Positions 1-8,725 are shown, numbered from the stretch's first letter. The stretch is DNA of 64,000 nt from Leifsonia aquatica (GCF_014190775.1 NZ_JACHVP010000001.1:372001-436000), one strand, 5' to 3'. The notes: a model not told the origin generated them from the letters alone. Program-made: numbers and translations.

Positions 1-1109
1 TCCTCCAGCACCACCCGAAGCCGCCGCGCCGGGTCGAACGTCTCCGGGATGCCTTCGAGCGCCGCAAGCCCCGCCGCCGCCCCATCGAGCCGCGCCGTCA
101 CCGCGGCGAGCGACACCCGCGCGCCGAGCGTGGGGGAGACCTCCACCAGCGCCGCTGTCAGCGCCCTGATCGCCACCCAGTCGGTCTCCGCGCCGAAGAA
201 GCGGGCGACGTGCGCCGACTGGATCGCGGCTTCGAGCTGGAAGCGGCGGCCGGCCGTCGGCGCCGCGGATGCCAGCTCGTGCGCCCGCCGCAAGTACGCC
301 TCGCCCTCGGCGATCAGGGCCGCATCCCAGCGGGCCGGATCCTGCGCGTCAAGCGGGACGAACGCGCCGTCGACCTCGCGGGCCGGCGCACGCGAGGACG
401 AGAGCGCGATCAGGGCCGCGAGTCCGAAGGCTTCGGGTTCGGTGCCGAGCAGCGCGGCAAGTGTGACCGCCAGGTAGAGCGCCTCGCCGGTGAGCGACGA
501 GTCGGACGTGCTGTCCCAGTCGATCGCGAAGGCGCCGTAGATCGCCTCGAGCACGACGGGCAGCCGGTCGGCCATCTGGTCGCGCGACGGGACCGTGAAC
601 GGAATCCCCGCATCCCGGATGCGTCGCTTCGCGCGCACGAGCCGCTGGGCCATTGCGGGCGCGGGGACGGCGAAGGCGCGGGCGATCTGCGCCGCCTCCA
701 GTCCGAGCACGGTCTGCAGCATGAGCGGTGTGCGGATGCTCACGTCGATCGCCGGATGCGCGCACACGAACAACAGCTCGAGGCGCTTGTCCGGGAGGGC
801 GTCGAGGTCGGGGAACGCTGCGTCGATGTCGATCACGCCATCCCCTTCTTCCAGTGGTGCGGACGTGCGGTGGGCAGCCGACTTGAACACGTCGCGTTGG
901 CGGTTGCGGGCGACGGTCAGGATCCAGCCTTCGGGATTGTCCGGCACTCCCCGGCTGGGCCAGGTGGTGAGCGCCTGCTCGAAGGCGTCCGCCAGGGCGT
1001 CCTCGGCGAGCGCGAGGTCGCGGGTCGGGGCCGCGAGGATCGCGACCAGCCGACCGTAGGATGCGCGAGCTGTGCGTTCGGCGACCGCCCGCGCATCCGC
1101 AGCTGTCAC
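1..1109 (-). CDS. ECF sigma factor, ECF42-type (3' end outside window)
   Basis: RNA polymerase sigma factor of the extracytoplasmic-function type. About 369 codons are visible and the C-terminus runs off the left edge. Residues 1-165 hold the sigma-2 and sigma-4 regions; the stretch RLELLFVCAHPAI followed by a helix-turn-helix (LGLEAAQIARAFAVP) is typical of the group with a long C-terminal extension (DUF6596, TPR-like), which fills the rest and probably replaces an anti-sigma factor. It starts with GTG overlapping the stop of the YCII gene (GTGA), so the two are translationally coupled. This pairing is the established ECF42 arrangement. The signal sensed is unknown. Confidence 0.9.
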   Translation of the reverse strand, partial: MTAADARAVAERTARASYGRLVAILAAPTRDLALAEDALADAFEQALTTWPSRGVPDNPEGWILTVARNRQRDVFKSAAHRTSAPLEEGDGVIDIDAAFPDLDALPDKRLELLFVCAHPAIDVSIRTPLMLQTVLGLEAAQIARAFAVPAPAMAQRLVRAKRRIRDAGIPFTVPSRDQMADRLPVVLEAIYGAFAIDWDSTSDSSLTGEALYLAVTLAALLGTEPEAFGLAALIALSSSRAPAREVDGAFVPLDAQDPARWDAALIAEGEAYLRRAHELASAAPTAGRRFQLEAAIQSAHVARFFGAETDWVAIRALTAALVEVSPTLGARVSLAAVTARLDGAAAGLAALEGIPETFDPARRLRVVLE

Positions 1110-1486
1110 GAGGCGGGGACCCACGCGCCGTCGACGACGTACGTCGCGGTCGGGCGCACCTCAATGGGACCCCACGCGGCGGACGGGGCCTGCTTCGCCC
1201 ACTCGAGGGCGGCATCCAGGTCGGGCACGTCGATGACGACGGTGCCGCCGAGCTGTTCCTTCGTGTCGGCGAACGGGCCGTCCTGGATCTGCGGGCCCGC
1301 CTCGGTCGTGCGCAGCGTCGTCGTCGCGGACGACGGCTGCAGCACCTCGGCCGAGCGGAGCACGCCCGCGGCGTGCAGGTCTTTCGCGTACGTGTCGAAA
1401 GCGGCCATGCCCTCCGCGAGGGCGGCCTCGTCGAGTTCGCCGCTGGCGGCCAGCTCGGGGTAGTGCATCAGGATCGTGTAACGCAT
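1106..1486 (-). CDS. YCII-family (DGPF) protein
   Basis: A 126-residue YCII/DGPF-domain protein (MRYTILMHYPEL at the start, DGPFADTKEQLGG in the middle). Members have a dimeric ferredoxin-like fold with a conserved His-Asp pair; their reaction is unknown, although they consistently sit beside ECF42 sigma factors, as here. I chose the ATG preceded by GGAAGGAC rather than longer in-frame starts because the preceding residues do not look like the family. The stop overlaps the GTG of the sigma-factor gene, making a two-gene operon. Confidence 0.9.
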   Translation of the reverse strand: MRYTILMHYPELAASGELDEAALAEGMAAFDTYAKDLHAAGVLRSAEVLQPSSATTTLRTTEAGPQIQDGPFADTKEQLGGTVVIDVPDLDAALEWAKQAPSAAWGPIEVRPTATYVVDGAWVPAS

Positions 1487-1595
1487 GGTGAGAGTGTCCT
1501 TCCGGATCGTTCGATGATGACACTTGGATGACGATCGGGCCAGGCGCGGATCGACACTCCGCCGTGCCGATCGCTCGACTCCCGAGAACGCGTCG

Positions 1596-2447
1596 TCACG
1601 CCGTGATGTTCGCGCTGTCCCCGCCTGTCGCGGCGAAGCTGGTGCCGCTGACCATCCTGGCTGCATCGGAGGCGAGGAAGACGACGAGCGGTGCCACATC
1701 CTCCGGTTCGATCCACGGGACGCCGAGCGGCAGTTTCTTCTGCGATGCCGCGGCGGCAGTCCTCTCGTCGTCGTCGACGTTGCCGGTGGGCTCGCTGCCT
1801 CCCGTGCGGATCATCTGCGCGTAGCGGTCTTCGTGGCGGGTCAGCGCCGTGTTGATCAGCCCCGGGATGACGGCGTTGACGGTGATCCCGTGCGGGCCGA
1901 GGTCCAGGGCGGCCGACTTCATCAGTCCGATCAGGCCCCATTTCGAGGCGGAGTAGCCGCTGCCGTCGAGGGTGCCGTGCTGGCCCTGGGTGGAGGAGGT
2001 GATGATGATGCGGCCCCCGCCGCGCTCGACAAGCAGTGGCGCGGCGACCCGCAGCACGTTCGCGGTGCCCGTGAGGTTGATCTCGATCTGGTCGTTCCAG
2101 AGCTGGTCCGACATCTCGAGCAGGGAACCGAAGCCCTGGATGCCGGCGTTGGCGAACACCACATCCACGCCGCCGAATCGCTCGACGACCCCCGCGAACC
2201 CCTCGCGCACCGCGGCGATATCGCGCTGGTCGAAGATCACCGGCAGCCACTCCGCACCCGCCGCCTCGACCAGCGAACCGGTCTCGGCGAGATCCTCGGG
2301 GGTCGCGGGTTCATAGTCCATCGCCGAGCTGGCCAGCCCGGCGATATCCGCACCCGCGACGCGGTAGCCCTCCTTCGCGAAGGCGACCGCCGTCGCCCTC
2401 CCGATCCCGCGCGCTGCGCCGGTGATCACCACGACTCGTCCATCCAT
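1596..2447 (-). CDS. SDR oxidoreductase, mycofactocin-type subfamily
   Basis: NAD(P)-dependent short-chain dehydrogenase of 283 residues. The cofactor loop TGAARGIG is at 9-16, NAG at 100-102 and the catalytic Y165-x-x-x-K169 with Ser151/152. After the second strand there is an insertion with ATPEDLAET (48-56), and near the C-terminus an acidic segment (NVDDDER). Both resemble the mycofactocin-associated SDR subfamily, whose members hold NAD tightly and need another redox carrier. No mycofactocin gene is visible here. The start is the ATG with GGAGGGAG ahead of it. It lies downstream of tetR in the same direction and is probably co-transcribed. The substrate is unknown. Confidence 0.85.
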   Translation of the reverse strand: MDGRVVVITGAARGIGRATAVAFAKEGYRVAGADIAGLASSAMDYEPATPEDLAETGSLVEAAGAEWLPVIFDQRDIAAVREGFAGVVERFGGVDVVFANAGIQGFGSLLEMSDQLWNDQIEINLTGTANVLRVAAPLLVERGGGRIIITSSTQGQHGTLDGSGYSASKWGLIGLMKSAALDLGPHGITVNAVIPGLINTALTRHEDRYAQMIRTGGSEPTGNVDDDERTAAAASQKKLPLGVPWIEPEDVAPLVVFLASDAARMVSGTSFAATGGDSANITA

Positions 2448-2501
2448 CGCGTTCTCCCTCCTGGCGCGCACAGTACGCCGGGCGGAGTGGGGGAGGGAGG
2501 C

Positions 2502-3104
2502 TCACACCCGCGTCGGCGCCCCCAGCCCTTCCGCCGCCGCGACCATCGCGGCCCGCGCCGACTCCACCGTGATCAGGCTGTTGCCGGCCACGATGTGCAG
2601 CCCGTACGCATCCTCCAGCGCCACCAGGTTCATCGCGAGCGTCGCGATCTCCAGCCGCGGCTCGAACGCGCCCGCTGCGACGCCGCGCTCGAGGATCCCC
2701 GCGTAGGTCGCCAGTTGCCGGAGGTACATCCGCTCGACCAGCTCGTCGTGCAGCTGCGACGTCCCCGCCAGCACATCGAACTCGTACAGCAGCCGCATCA
2801 GCGCATCGTCGGGCCCGCTCGGCAGCCCCTCCTGGATCGCCGCGGCCAGCTGCAACTGCGGCTCGGTGATCGCCGCGACGACCGCGTCCCGGTGGTCGCA
2901 GAACCGCTCCAGGCCGGCGCGGTGGGCCTCCACGAGCAGGGCGTCGAGGTCCTCGTAGTAGTAGAGGATCGCGCCGCGGGTGAGGCCGGCCTTCTCGGCC
3001 ACATCGGCCAAGGACAGCGAGCGGAGGCCGTGCTCGCCGACGGCGGTGAGCGCCGCCTCCACGAGGTCGGCGCGGCGTTCGTCCTGCTTGCGCGGTCTGG
3101 CCAT
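2502..3104 (-). CDS. TetR-family regulator (BetI-like)
   Basis: A 200-residue TetR-type repressor. The N-terminal helix-turn-helix covers about residues 12-57 (LSLADVAEKAGLTRGAILYYY), followed by an all-helical ligand-binding domain with a BetI-like C-terminus. It is divergent from the amidohydrolase-permease pair and upstream of an SDR, so it probably controls all of them. A hexamer TAGTGT lies six bases before the ATG, which suggests a leaderless mRNA. A perfect inverted repeat sits between the divergent genes and is its most likely operator. The ligand is unknown. Confidence 0.88.
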   Translation of the reverse strand: MARPRKQDERRADLVEAALTAVGEHGLRSLSLADVAEKAGLTRGAILYYYEDLDALLVEAHRAGLERFCDHRDAVVAAITEPQLQLAAAIQEGLPSGPDDALMRLLYEFDVLAGTSQLHDELVERMYLRQLATYAGILERGVAAGAFEPRLEIATLAMNLVALEDAYGLHIVAGNSLITVESARAAMVAAAEGLGAPTRV

Positions 3105-3142
3105 CAGTTGACACTAGCCGATCGGCGTGACACGCTTACGGA

Positions 3143-3168
3143 ATTCTTTGACACAAGCGTCAAAGAAT
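3143..3168. promoter_or_regulatory. Inverted repeat, likely TetR operator
   Basis: Perfect 10-bp arms ATTCTTTGAC / GTCAAAGAAT around a 6-bp spacer, in the gap between tetR and the amidohydrolase gene. The size and symmetry suit a TetR dimer. The left arm contains TTGACA, which could be a -35 element for the rightward genes, although no convincing -10 follows. It is AT-richer than its surroundings. Confidence 0.7.
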
Positions 3169-3197
3169 GATCCAGTTCATCGCCGAGAGGGATTTCC

Positions 3198-4886
3198 GTG
3201 ACCGACCTGCTCCTCACCAACGCGTCCGTCCGCACGTTCGACGACGCCCAGCCCTGGGCGCAGGCCGTCGGGATCACGGATGGACGCATCAGCTACGTCG
3301 GCAGCATGGACGACGCTCCCGCCGCCCGCGAGACCCGCGACCTCGGCGGCGCCTCCCTCACGCCCGGCATCATCGACAGCCACAACCACCTGCTCCTCGG
3401 CTTCGACCAGGACGCGGTCAGCCTGGAGGGCGCCGACACCCTCGACGAGGTGCGTCGCCGCATCCGCGAGCTCGCCGACCGCCGCCCCGACCTCGACTGG
3501 ATCTGCGCCGAGAACGCCGTCTACTCCATCGTCAGCGGCCGCCGCCCGAACGCCGACGACCTGGCAGGCCTCACCGACCGCCCCATCTTCGTCACCACCT
3601 ACGACCAGCACTCGGTCTGGCTCGACGAGAAAGCCATGCGCGTGCTCGGAATCGCCGGCGGCGGCGACATCCCGTGGGGGAGGCCCGAGCGTCGCGCCGA
3701 CGGCAGCGCCACCGGCTGGGTCACCGACTTCTACACGAGTGCCATGACCACCGCGGGCCTCGCCGGGCTGCAGCGCGACATCCCGATGTACTCGCCCGAG
3801 CGCCGCTACCGCAAGCTCATCGGCAGCCTCGAGCTCGCGACCGCCAGCGGCATCACCACCGTCGTCGAGCCGCAGGTGCCGCTCGCCGAGATCGACCTGC
3901 TGTACCGCGCCCGGGCGGAGGGGCGCCTCAGCTCGCGCGTCATCACCGCGTTGTTCCACCCGATCGACGCCGACGCCGCCTTCCGCCGCGACCTGCGCGA
4001 CGCGGTCGACTCCGCCCCGCTGGACGACCGCCTCCGGTTCGGCCCGGTCAAGCTCTACGCCGACGACGTCATCGAGCCGCACACCGCGTGGATGCTCGAC
4101 GACTACGCCGACCAGCCCGGCCACCGGGGCCACCCGAGCGCCCCGGTGGGCGAGCTCACCCGCATCGTCACCGAGCTCGACCGGCTCGGCTTCCAGACCC
4201 ACACGCACGCGACCGGCGACGGCGGCATCCGCCTGGCGCTGGATGCGATCGAGCACGCCGCCCGCACCAACGGCACCGTCGATCGGCGCCACGGCATCGT
4301 CCACGTCGAGTGCCTGCACCCCGACGACCTCCCGCGCTTCGCCGCCCTCGGCATCACCGCCGCCATGCAGCCGCGCCACTGCTCGCCCGATCTCGTCGCC
4401 GGCACGTGGATGGAGAACGTCGGCGAGCAGCGCTGGGACCGCGCCTGGCGCATCCGCTCGCTCATGGCCTCCGGCGCCCACGTCGCGTTGTCGAGCGACT
4501 GGCAGGTGGGGGAGATGGACCCGCTCGTCGGCTTCTACTCCGCCCTCACCCGCGCCGGTCTCGACGGCCGCGATGCGTGGACGCCCGCAGAGCGCACCAC
4601 GCTCGACGACGCCCTCCGCGGCTACACCCGCGAGGGAGCCTGGGCCTGGCACGACGAGGGCCAGCTCGGCACCCTGCGCGTCGGGGCGAAGGCCGACCTC
4701 GTCGCCTGGTCGGACGACCTCTACACCCACGAGGCCGACCCGGCCGGCCTGCTCGACCAGCAGGCCGAACTGACCATCGTCGGAGGGGAGATCGTGCACG
4801 ACGCCTCCACCGCCTCCGCGACCCCGTCCGTCTACGGCGGGCTCGCGCACTGCTCGGCGCACGCCGAGACCGCGCCGACGCACTGA
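3198..4886 (+). CDS. Amidohydrolase, YtcJ-like (amidohydrolase 3 family)
   Basis: A 562-residue metal-dependent hydrolase of the YtcJ/NfdA group. Visible landmarks are the metal-binding H-N-H in IIDSHNHLL (about residues 58-66), a candidate bridging lysine in FGPVKLYADD, HTHATGDGG, a later HGIVHVE segment and the Asp in ALSSDWQVG. The family hydrolyses N-formyl or N-acyl groups and related amides in the cytoplasm. The GTG start has GAGAGGGA just upstream. A permease gene follows after 68 bp, so the pair may import and hydrolyse an acylated or cyclic nitrogen compound. The exact substrate cannot be inferred. Confidence 0.85.
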   Translation: MTDLLLTNASVRTFDDAQPWAQAVGITDGRISYVGSMDDAPAARETRDLGGASLTPGIIDSHNHLLLGFDQDAVSLEGADTLDEVRRRIRELADRRPDLDWICAENAVYSIVSGRRPNADDLAGLTDRPIFVTTYDQHSVWLDEKAMRVLGIAGGGDIPWGRPERRADGSATGWVTDFYTSAMTTAGLAGLQRDIPMYSPERRYRKLIGSLELATASGITTVVEPQVPLAEIDLLYRARAEGRLSSRVITALFHPIDADAAFRRDLRDAVDSAPLDDRLRFGPVKLYADDVIEPHTAWMLDDYADQPGHRGHPSAPVGELTRIVTELDRLGFQTHTHATGDGGIRLALDAIEHAARTNGTVDRRHGIVHVECLHPDDLPRFAALGITAAMQPRHCSPDLVAGTWMENVGEQRWDRAWRIRSLMASGAHVALSSDWQVGEMDPLVGFYSALTRAGLDGRDAWTPAERTTLDDALRGYTREGAWAWHDEGQLGTLRVGAKADLVAWSDDLYTHEADPAGLLDQQAELTIVGGEIVHDASTASATPSVYGGLAHCSAHAETAPTH

Positions 4887-4954
4887 GCGCGCCGACGCGC
4901 CCACCCCATCCCGTCACCCACCCCGTTCCTCTCACCGTCGCGAAGGAAACCCCC

Positions 4955-6343
4955 ATGTCCCAGCTCGACCCGGCCATCGCGCCGTCCCGGACCGCGGAAG
5001 CACCGCACACCCCGGGCGCCCCCGCCCTCCGGCGCACCCTGAAGCTCCGGCACATCGTCTTCCTCGGCCTCGCCTACATGGCGCCGCTCGCGGTCTTCGA
5101 CACGTTCGGCATCGTCGCCGACGTCACCCACGGCCACGTGCCGCTCGCCTACCTCGTGGTGCTCGTCGCCGTGCTGATCACGGCGCTCAGCTACTCCCGG
5201 ATGGTGAAGGTCTTCCCGATGGCGGGCTCGGCCTACACGTACACGCGGGAGGCGATCAACCCGCACCTCGGGTTCCTCGTCGGCTGGGCGGCGACGCTCG
5301 ACTACCTGCTGCTGCCGATGATCAACGCCCTGCTGTCGGCGATCTACATGTCGGCCGCGTTCCCCGCGGTTCCGTCCTGGGTGTGGATCCTGTCGACCAT
5401 CGTCATCTGCACGGTGCTGAACCTGATCGGCGTGCAGATCGCGGCGAAGGTGAACGTCATCCTCGTCATCATCCAGGTCGTCGTGGCCGTCGCGTTCGTC
5501 GGGCTCACGATCAAGAACATCGTCGACGGCGCCAACGGGGCGTCGTTCTCGATGACCCCGTTCTTCGCGCCCGGACTCGACGTGCCGGCCATCGGGGCCG
5601 GCGCCGCCATCCTCGCGCTGTCGTTCCTCGGGTTCGACGCCGTCAGCACGCTCGCGGAGGAGGCGGAGAAGCCGCGCCGCGACATCCCGCGCGCCATCCT
5701 GATCATCGTCGCCGTCGCCGGCGTCTTCTTCGTCGGCGTCACCTACGTGATGCAGGTGCTCTTCCCCGACGTGGCGACGGTCGGCAACATCGTCGGTGCG
5801 TCGCCCGAGATCGCGAAGTACATCGGGGGAGCGGCGTTCCAGGCCGTGTTCATCGGCGGCTACATGGTCGCGGTGCTCGGCTGCGGGATCACGCAGCAGA
5901 TGAGCGCCGCCCGCCTGCTCTACGCGATGGGGAGGGACGGCGCGCTGCCCAAGCGCTTCTTCGGCTCGCTCAACCGGGCGGGCGTGCCCGCGGCGAACGT
6001 GCTGCTCATCGCGGCGCTCGCGTGCTCGGCCGTGTTCCTCGACCTCGGGCGGGCCGCCTCTCTCATCAACTTCGGGGCGTTCGTCGCCTTCATCTTCGTG
6101 AACCTCGCGGTGATCTTCACGTACATCCGGTTCGTGAAGGAGCGCGGCTGGCGCGTCGCCATCGGCTACCTCGTGCTGCCGGGGCTGGGCGTCGTCATCA
6201 ACGTGGCTCTCTGGTTCAGCCTGGAGCCGAGCGCGATGATCGTCGGCGGCGTGTGGGTCGCGATCGGGCTGGCGTACCTGCTGTGGCGCACGCGATTCTT
6301 CCGCGTCAGCCCGCCGCCGCTGCACGGGCCGACGGACCTGTAG
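4955..6343 (+). CDS. APC-superfamily amino acid/amine permease
   Basis: A 462-residue transporter with about twelve membrane segments. After a 35-residue hydrophilic head comes the APC core: an unwound first helix (LGLAYMAPLAVFDTFG), FPMAGSAYTYTREAI in the second and third helices, and FLGFDAVSTLAEEAEKPRRD, the signature cytoplasmic loop. It probably takes up an amino acid, amine or related compound by proton symport. It starts at the ATG after GAAGGAAA. It is the second gene of the operon led by the amidohydrolase, which suggests it supplies that enzyme's substrate or handles its product. Confidence 0.88.
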   Translation: MSQLDPAIAPSRTAEAPHTPGAPALRRTLKLRHIVFLGLAYMAPLAVFDTFGIVADVTHGHVPLAYLVVLVAVLITALSYSRMVKVFPMAGSAYTYTREAINPHLGFLVGWAATLDYLLLPMINALLSAIYMSAAFPAVPSWVWILSTIVICTVLNLIGVQIAAKVNVILVIIQVVVAVAFVGLTIKNIVDGANGASFSMTPFFAPGLDVPAIGAGAAILALSFLGFDAVSTLAEEAEKPRRDIPRAILIIVAVAGVFFVGVTYVMQVLFPDVATVGNIVGASPEIAKYIGGAAFQAVFIGGYMVAVLGCGITQQMSAARLLYAMGRDGALPKRFFGSLNRAGVPAANVLLIAALACSAVFLDLGRAASLINFGAFVAFIFVNLAVIFTYIRFVKERGWRVAIGYLVLPGLGVVINVALWFSLEPSAMIVGGVWVAIGLAYLLWRTRFFRVSPPPLHGPTDL

Positions 6344-6373
6344 GCCGCTGCGCCGGCTCGTCGCGCCGCGCGC

Positions 6374-7138
6374 TCACCGGCCGATGCTGAGCCAGCTGTC
6401 GGGGTCGGTCGCGGTGCCGCTCGGCGTGCCCGAGCCGGGCGCTGCCGCATCCTTCATCGATTGCAGCTGCCGTTCGATGTCCGCCCTGGTCAGGCCGGCC
6501 GCGAGTTGGCGCTCGAGGTCGGAGTCGGGGCGGCCCGTCTGGTCGTGCAGTGCGCCGGTGGCGATCAACTCCTCGGTCGCGGCCGCCCGGGCCTGCATCT
6601 GGGCGATCTTGTCCTTCGCGCGGTTGAGGGAGGCCCCGGCATCGTTCATCTGCGTGCTGATGCCGGCCGCCACCTCGTTGGCGCGCGCCTGCGCCTGCGA
6701 GGCCGTGTAGGTGGCCTTCATCGTCTCCTTCTCGACCCGGAAGGCCTCGATGCGTTCGGCGAGACGACGCTCGTTGTCCTGGAGCTGGGCCTGCTGCTTC
6801 TGCAGTGCCGCGTGCTGATCCCGGAGGGTCGCCACCTGGTTCTCCAGCAGGGACCGGCGTTCGAGCGCGGTGCGGGCGAGATCCTCACGGCCCTGGTTCA
6901 GGGCCTCCTGGGCCTGCTGGGCGAGCTTCTGATAGCGCGCGCCCATCTCCTGACCCTGCAGCTCGATGCGCTTGCGCGCCGTCGCGACCTCGGCGAGTCC
7001 CTGCCGCACCTGCTGGAGCATCCGCACCTGCTGGTCGTAGCTGTCGTCGAGGGCCTCGCGCGGGTCCTCCATCTTGTCGAGTGCGCGCGAGGTCTTGATG
7101 CGGAAGATGTTGCGCATCCGCGCGGTGTTGTCGCTCAT
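6374..7138 (-). CDS. pspA: PspA/IM30-family envelope-stress protein
   Basis: A 254-residue PspA/IM30 protein: an almost uninterrupted coiled coil from about residue 25 to 200 (for example DDSYDQQVRMLQQVRQGLAEV), then a Pro/Gly/Ser-rich tail. The N-terminal helix (MRNIFRIKTSRALDKMEDP) is the expected membrane-binding segment. The family coats stressed membranes from the cytoplasmic side and maintains proton motive force. It overlaps the upstream membrane-protein gene by ATGA, so the two form an operon. Confidence 0.92.
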   Translation of the reverse strand: MSDNTARMRNIFRIKTSRALDKMEDPREALDDSYDQQVRMLQQVRQGLAEVATARKRIELQGQEMGARYQKLAQQAQEALNQGREDLARTALERRSLLENQVATLRDQHAALQKQQAQLQDNERRLAERIEAFRVEKETMKATYTASQAQARANEVAAGISTQMNDAGASLNRAKDKIAQMQARAAATEELIATGALHDQTGRPDSDLERQLAAGLTRADIERQLQSMKDAAAPGSGTPSGTATDPDSWLSIGR

Positions 7139-7746
7139 GATTCGTTCCCCCCGTAGAGACGGTTCGTGGTCTGGCGGCGCGGCTCCGGCCGGCCGTCGAA
7201 GGAGTTGAGGGTGTGGAGCTCCTGGATGCCGGCGTGGATGGCCGCGACCTCGCGGTCGACGTCGGCGCGCAGCGCATCGAGGGCGTCGTCGCTGGGCGCT
7301 CCCAGGCCGGACGAGACCGCCGACCGCAGGCGGCGCACCAACCCTTCGACCTGTTCGACGCGACCGCGCACCACAGGGAGTTCCGCCGTGAGCGCGGCCG
7401 TGTCGGTCTCGCTCTGGAGCAGCCGGAGTTGAGACTCCAGCGTCGAGCCTTCGGCCTGGATGCGCTTGAACAGCCGGACGAGTTCGCCACGCAGTCCGTC
7501 GCTGCGCAGCGTGAGCTCGACGGCCGCCCGTCCGCTCTCGAGGCTGTCGTTGAGGCGCATCCGGAGTCGCAGCACCTGCTGCTGCGGCCCCCAGGTGAAC
7601 GCGGTGCGCGTGCGGAGCACGGCTCCGTTGATCGTGCGGCTGCGCCTGATGCTTCGGTACACGGCGCGGACGATCAGCACGCCGATGAGGATGCCCAGGA
7701 GGGCGATCACCAGGAGGCTGAGGAGGACGCCGGCGATGACGCTCAT
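7135..7746 (-). CDS. Membrane-anchored coiled-coil protein in psp operon
   Basis: A 203-residue protein with one N-terminal membrane helix (residues 4-27, rich in L, I and V), a basic stretch (RAVYRSIRRSRT), then helical, coiled-coil-prone sequence to the end. I recognise no family. I chose the ATG just before the membrane helix; a longer frame opens 34 codons earlier but would put polar sequence ahead of it. Overlap with pspA suggests it is a partner that anchors or senses for PspA. Confidence 0.75.
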   Translation of the reverse strand: MSVIAGVLLSLLVIALLGILIGVLIVRAVYRSIRRSRTINGAVLRTRTAFTWGPQQQVLRLRMRLNDSLESGRAAVELTLRSDGLRGELVRLFKRIQAEGSTLESQLRLLQSETDTAALTAELPVVRGRVEQVEGLVRRLRSAVSSGLGAPSDDALDALRADVDREVAAIHAGIQELHTLNSFDGRPEPRRQTTNRLYGGNES

Positions 7747-7846
7747 GAGCGCCGCCCGCCGCTCATCGGTCTGAAGCGGGGCCGGATGCGGGTGCCCGCC
7801 GCTGAGTTCATGTCCATCGGTCCACCTTCGTCGACCTGTCGGTTGC

Positions 7847-7866
7847 AAACGCGATGTATCGCGTTT
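7847..7866. promoter_or_regulatory. 20-bp palindrome upstream of psp operon
   Basis: Arms AAACGCGAT and ATCGCGTTT are perfect inverted copies separated by GT. It sits about 100 bp before the leftward psp operon, next to TTGACG on the minus strand (7868-7873), a possible -35. Its core GCGATGTATCG matches the site before the padR gene (28588-28598) at ten of eleven bases. It is probably a repressor operator. Confidence 0.65.
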
Positions 7867-7942
7867 CCGTCAAGGTACGCCTATCGGGACGGAAATGCAT
7901 GCGGCAGACGTCCAGGTTGGGCCCGCCTCGACGGGCTCCGGC

Positions 7943-8275
7943 TCAGTCGGCCTCGAGCGTCTGCAGGTCGCGGGGGAGCAGCGGCCGCATGAAGGTGCGG
8001 TCGTAGCGGATCACGCATCCCGATTCATCCCGGATGCGGTCGGCCGCGATGAACTCGGGGTCGACGCCGAACAGCTGCCGGTACTCCTCGTACGCGGCGA
8101 GCGAGGGGAAGGTGAAGAGCGCCAGCGCCTGGTCGCTGGCGCCCTCACCGGGGAGGAAGTAGCCGTGGTGCTCTCCGCCGTGGCGGTTCACCAGCCGGAT
8201 CCAGGCGGCGGCGAACTCCTCGAACGCCCCGATCTTCGCCGGGTCGATCGTGTAGTGCACCACGCAGGTGATCAC
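7943..8275 (-). CDS. NIPSNAP-family protein
   Basis: A 110-residue NIPSNAP-type protein with the dimeric ferredoxin-like fold (VVHYTIDPAKIGAFEEFAAAW, GYFLPGEG, ALFTFPSLAAYEEYR, a late MRPLLPRD). The biochemical role of the family is unclear. It starts with GTG overlapping the stop of the gene before it (GTGA). It ends the short operon of small genes that begins near 8837. Confidence 0.85.
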   Translation of the reverse strand: MITCVVHYTIDPAKIGAFEEFAAAWIRLVNRHGGEHHGYFLPGEGASDQALALFTFPSLAAYEEYRQLFGVDPEFIAADRIRDESGCVIRYDRTFMRPLLPRDLQTLEAD

Positions 8276-8616
8276 GGCGTGCTGACCTCGCCGTCGTCGT
8301 CGCGCCGGATCCCCTCCAGCACGGCATCGCTCGGCTGCCCATTGGGCCCGTAGCGCAGGGCGCGCGGCAGATCGCAGGCGTGGGCGAACTCCCGGATGTC
8401 GAAATTCGGATCGGCATGAAGGAGCACCTGCCCGACGACCCACGCGACATTGGTCTTCACCCGCCCCGTCTCCTCGTCGGACAGCACCTGGTCGGACCGC
8501 TGCTCCTCGTCGTCGTCCAGGCGGCTGTGGCCGGCCTGGTCCGTCCGATAGGGCGCGTCCGACCAGTCGTGATTCTTGATCTCCGCCGCGAACTCGGCGG
8601 CGAGACGGCTCAGCAC
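8272..8616 (-). CDS. Hypothetical acidic protein
   Basis: A 114-residue soluble protein I do not recognise. It has a helical N-terminus, an acidic middle (LDDDEEQRSDQVLSDEE) and a compact C-terminal half with ALRYGPNGQPSDAVLEG. There is no signal peptide or membrane segment. It starts with GTG four bases after the stop of a tiny ORF and overlaps the NIPSNAP gene by GTGA, so it is almost certainly co-translated with its neighbours. Confidence 0.65.
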   Translation of the reverse strand: MLSRLAAEFAAEIKNHDWSDAPYRTDQAGHSRLDDDEEQRSDQVLSDEETGRVKTNVAWVVGQVLLHADPNFDIREFAHACDLPRALRYGPNGQPSDAVLEGIRRDDDGEVSTP

Positions 8617-8620
8617 TCGG

Positions 8621-8725
8621 TCAGCCGCCCGGGTTCTCGACGGGCTTGTCGTCCGCGTCGGTGCCGGAGTCGGGGTCGACCTCGCTGGGACGGGGGAGGT
8701 CGTCGGGGTGCGGCTTATCGGTCAT
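8621..8725 (-). CDS. Small acidic protein (34 aa), second of a tandem pair
   Basis: A 34-residue ORF, Asp- and Pro-rich (MTDKPHPDDLPRPSE at the start, ending VENPGG). Its ATG lies inside the end of the preceding 40-residue ORF, and it shares a P-x-P/H-P-D-DLP pattern with that ORF. No function is known. Support comes from tight packing, overlap coupling and similarity to its neighbour; it is short enough that chance cannot be excluded. Confidence 0.5.
   Translation of the reverse strand: MTDKPHPDDLPRPSEVDPDSGTDADDKPVENPGG

Noticed and set aside
3148..3153. TTGACA as a confident promoter -35 for the amidohydrolase
   Set aside because: No acceptable -10 hexamer at 16-18 bp; the bases are explained as part of the inverted repeat.
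3177..4904. 575-codon frame antisense to the amidohydrolase
   Set aside because: Composition is Gly/Val/Asp/Arg-rich without any recognisable motif; the plus-strand frame has catalytic residues.
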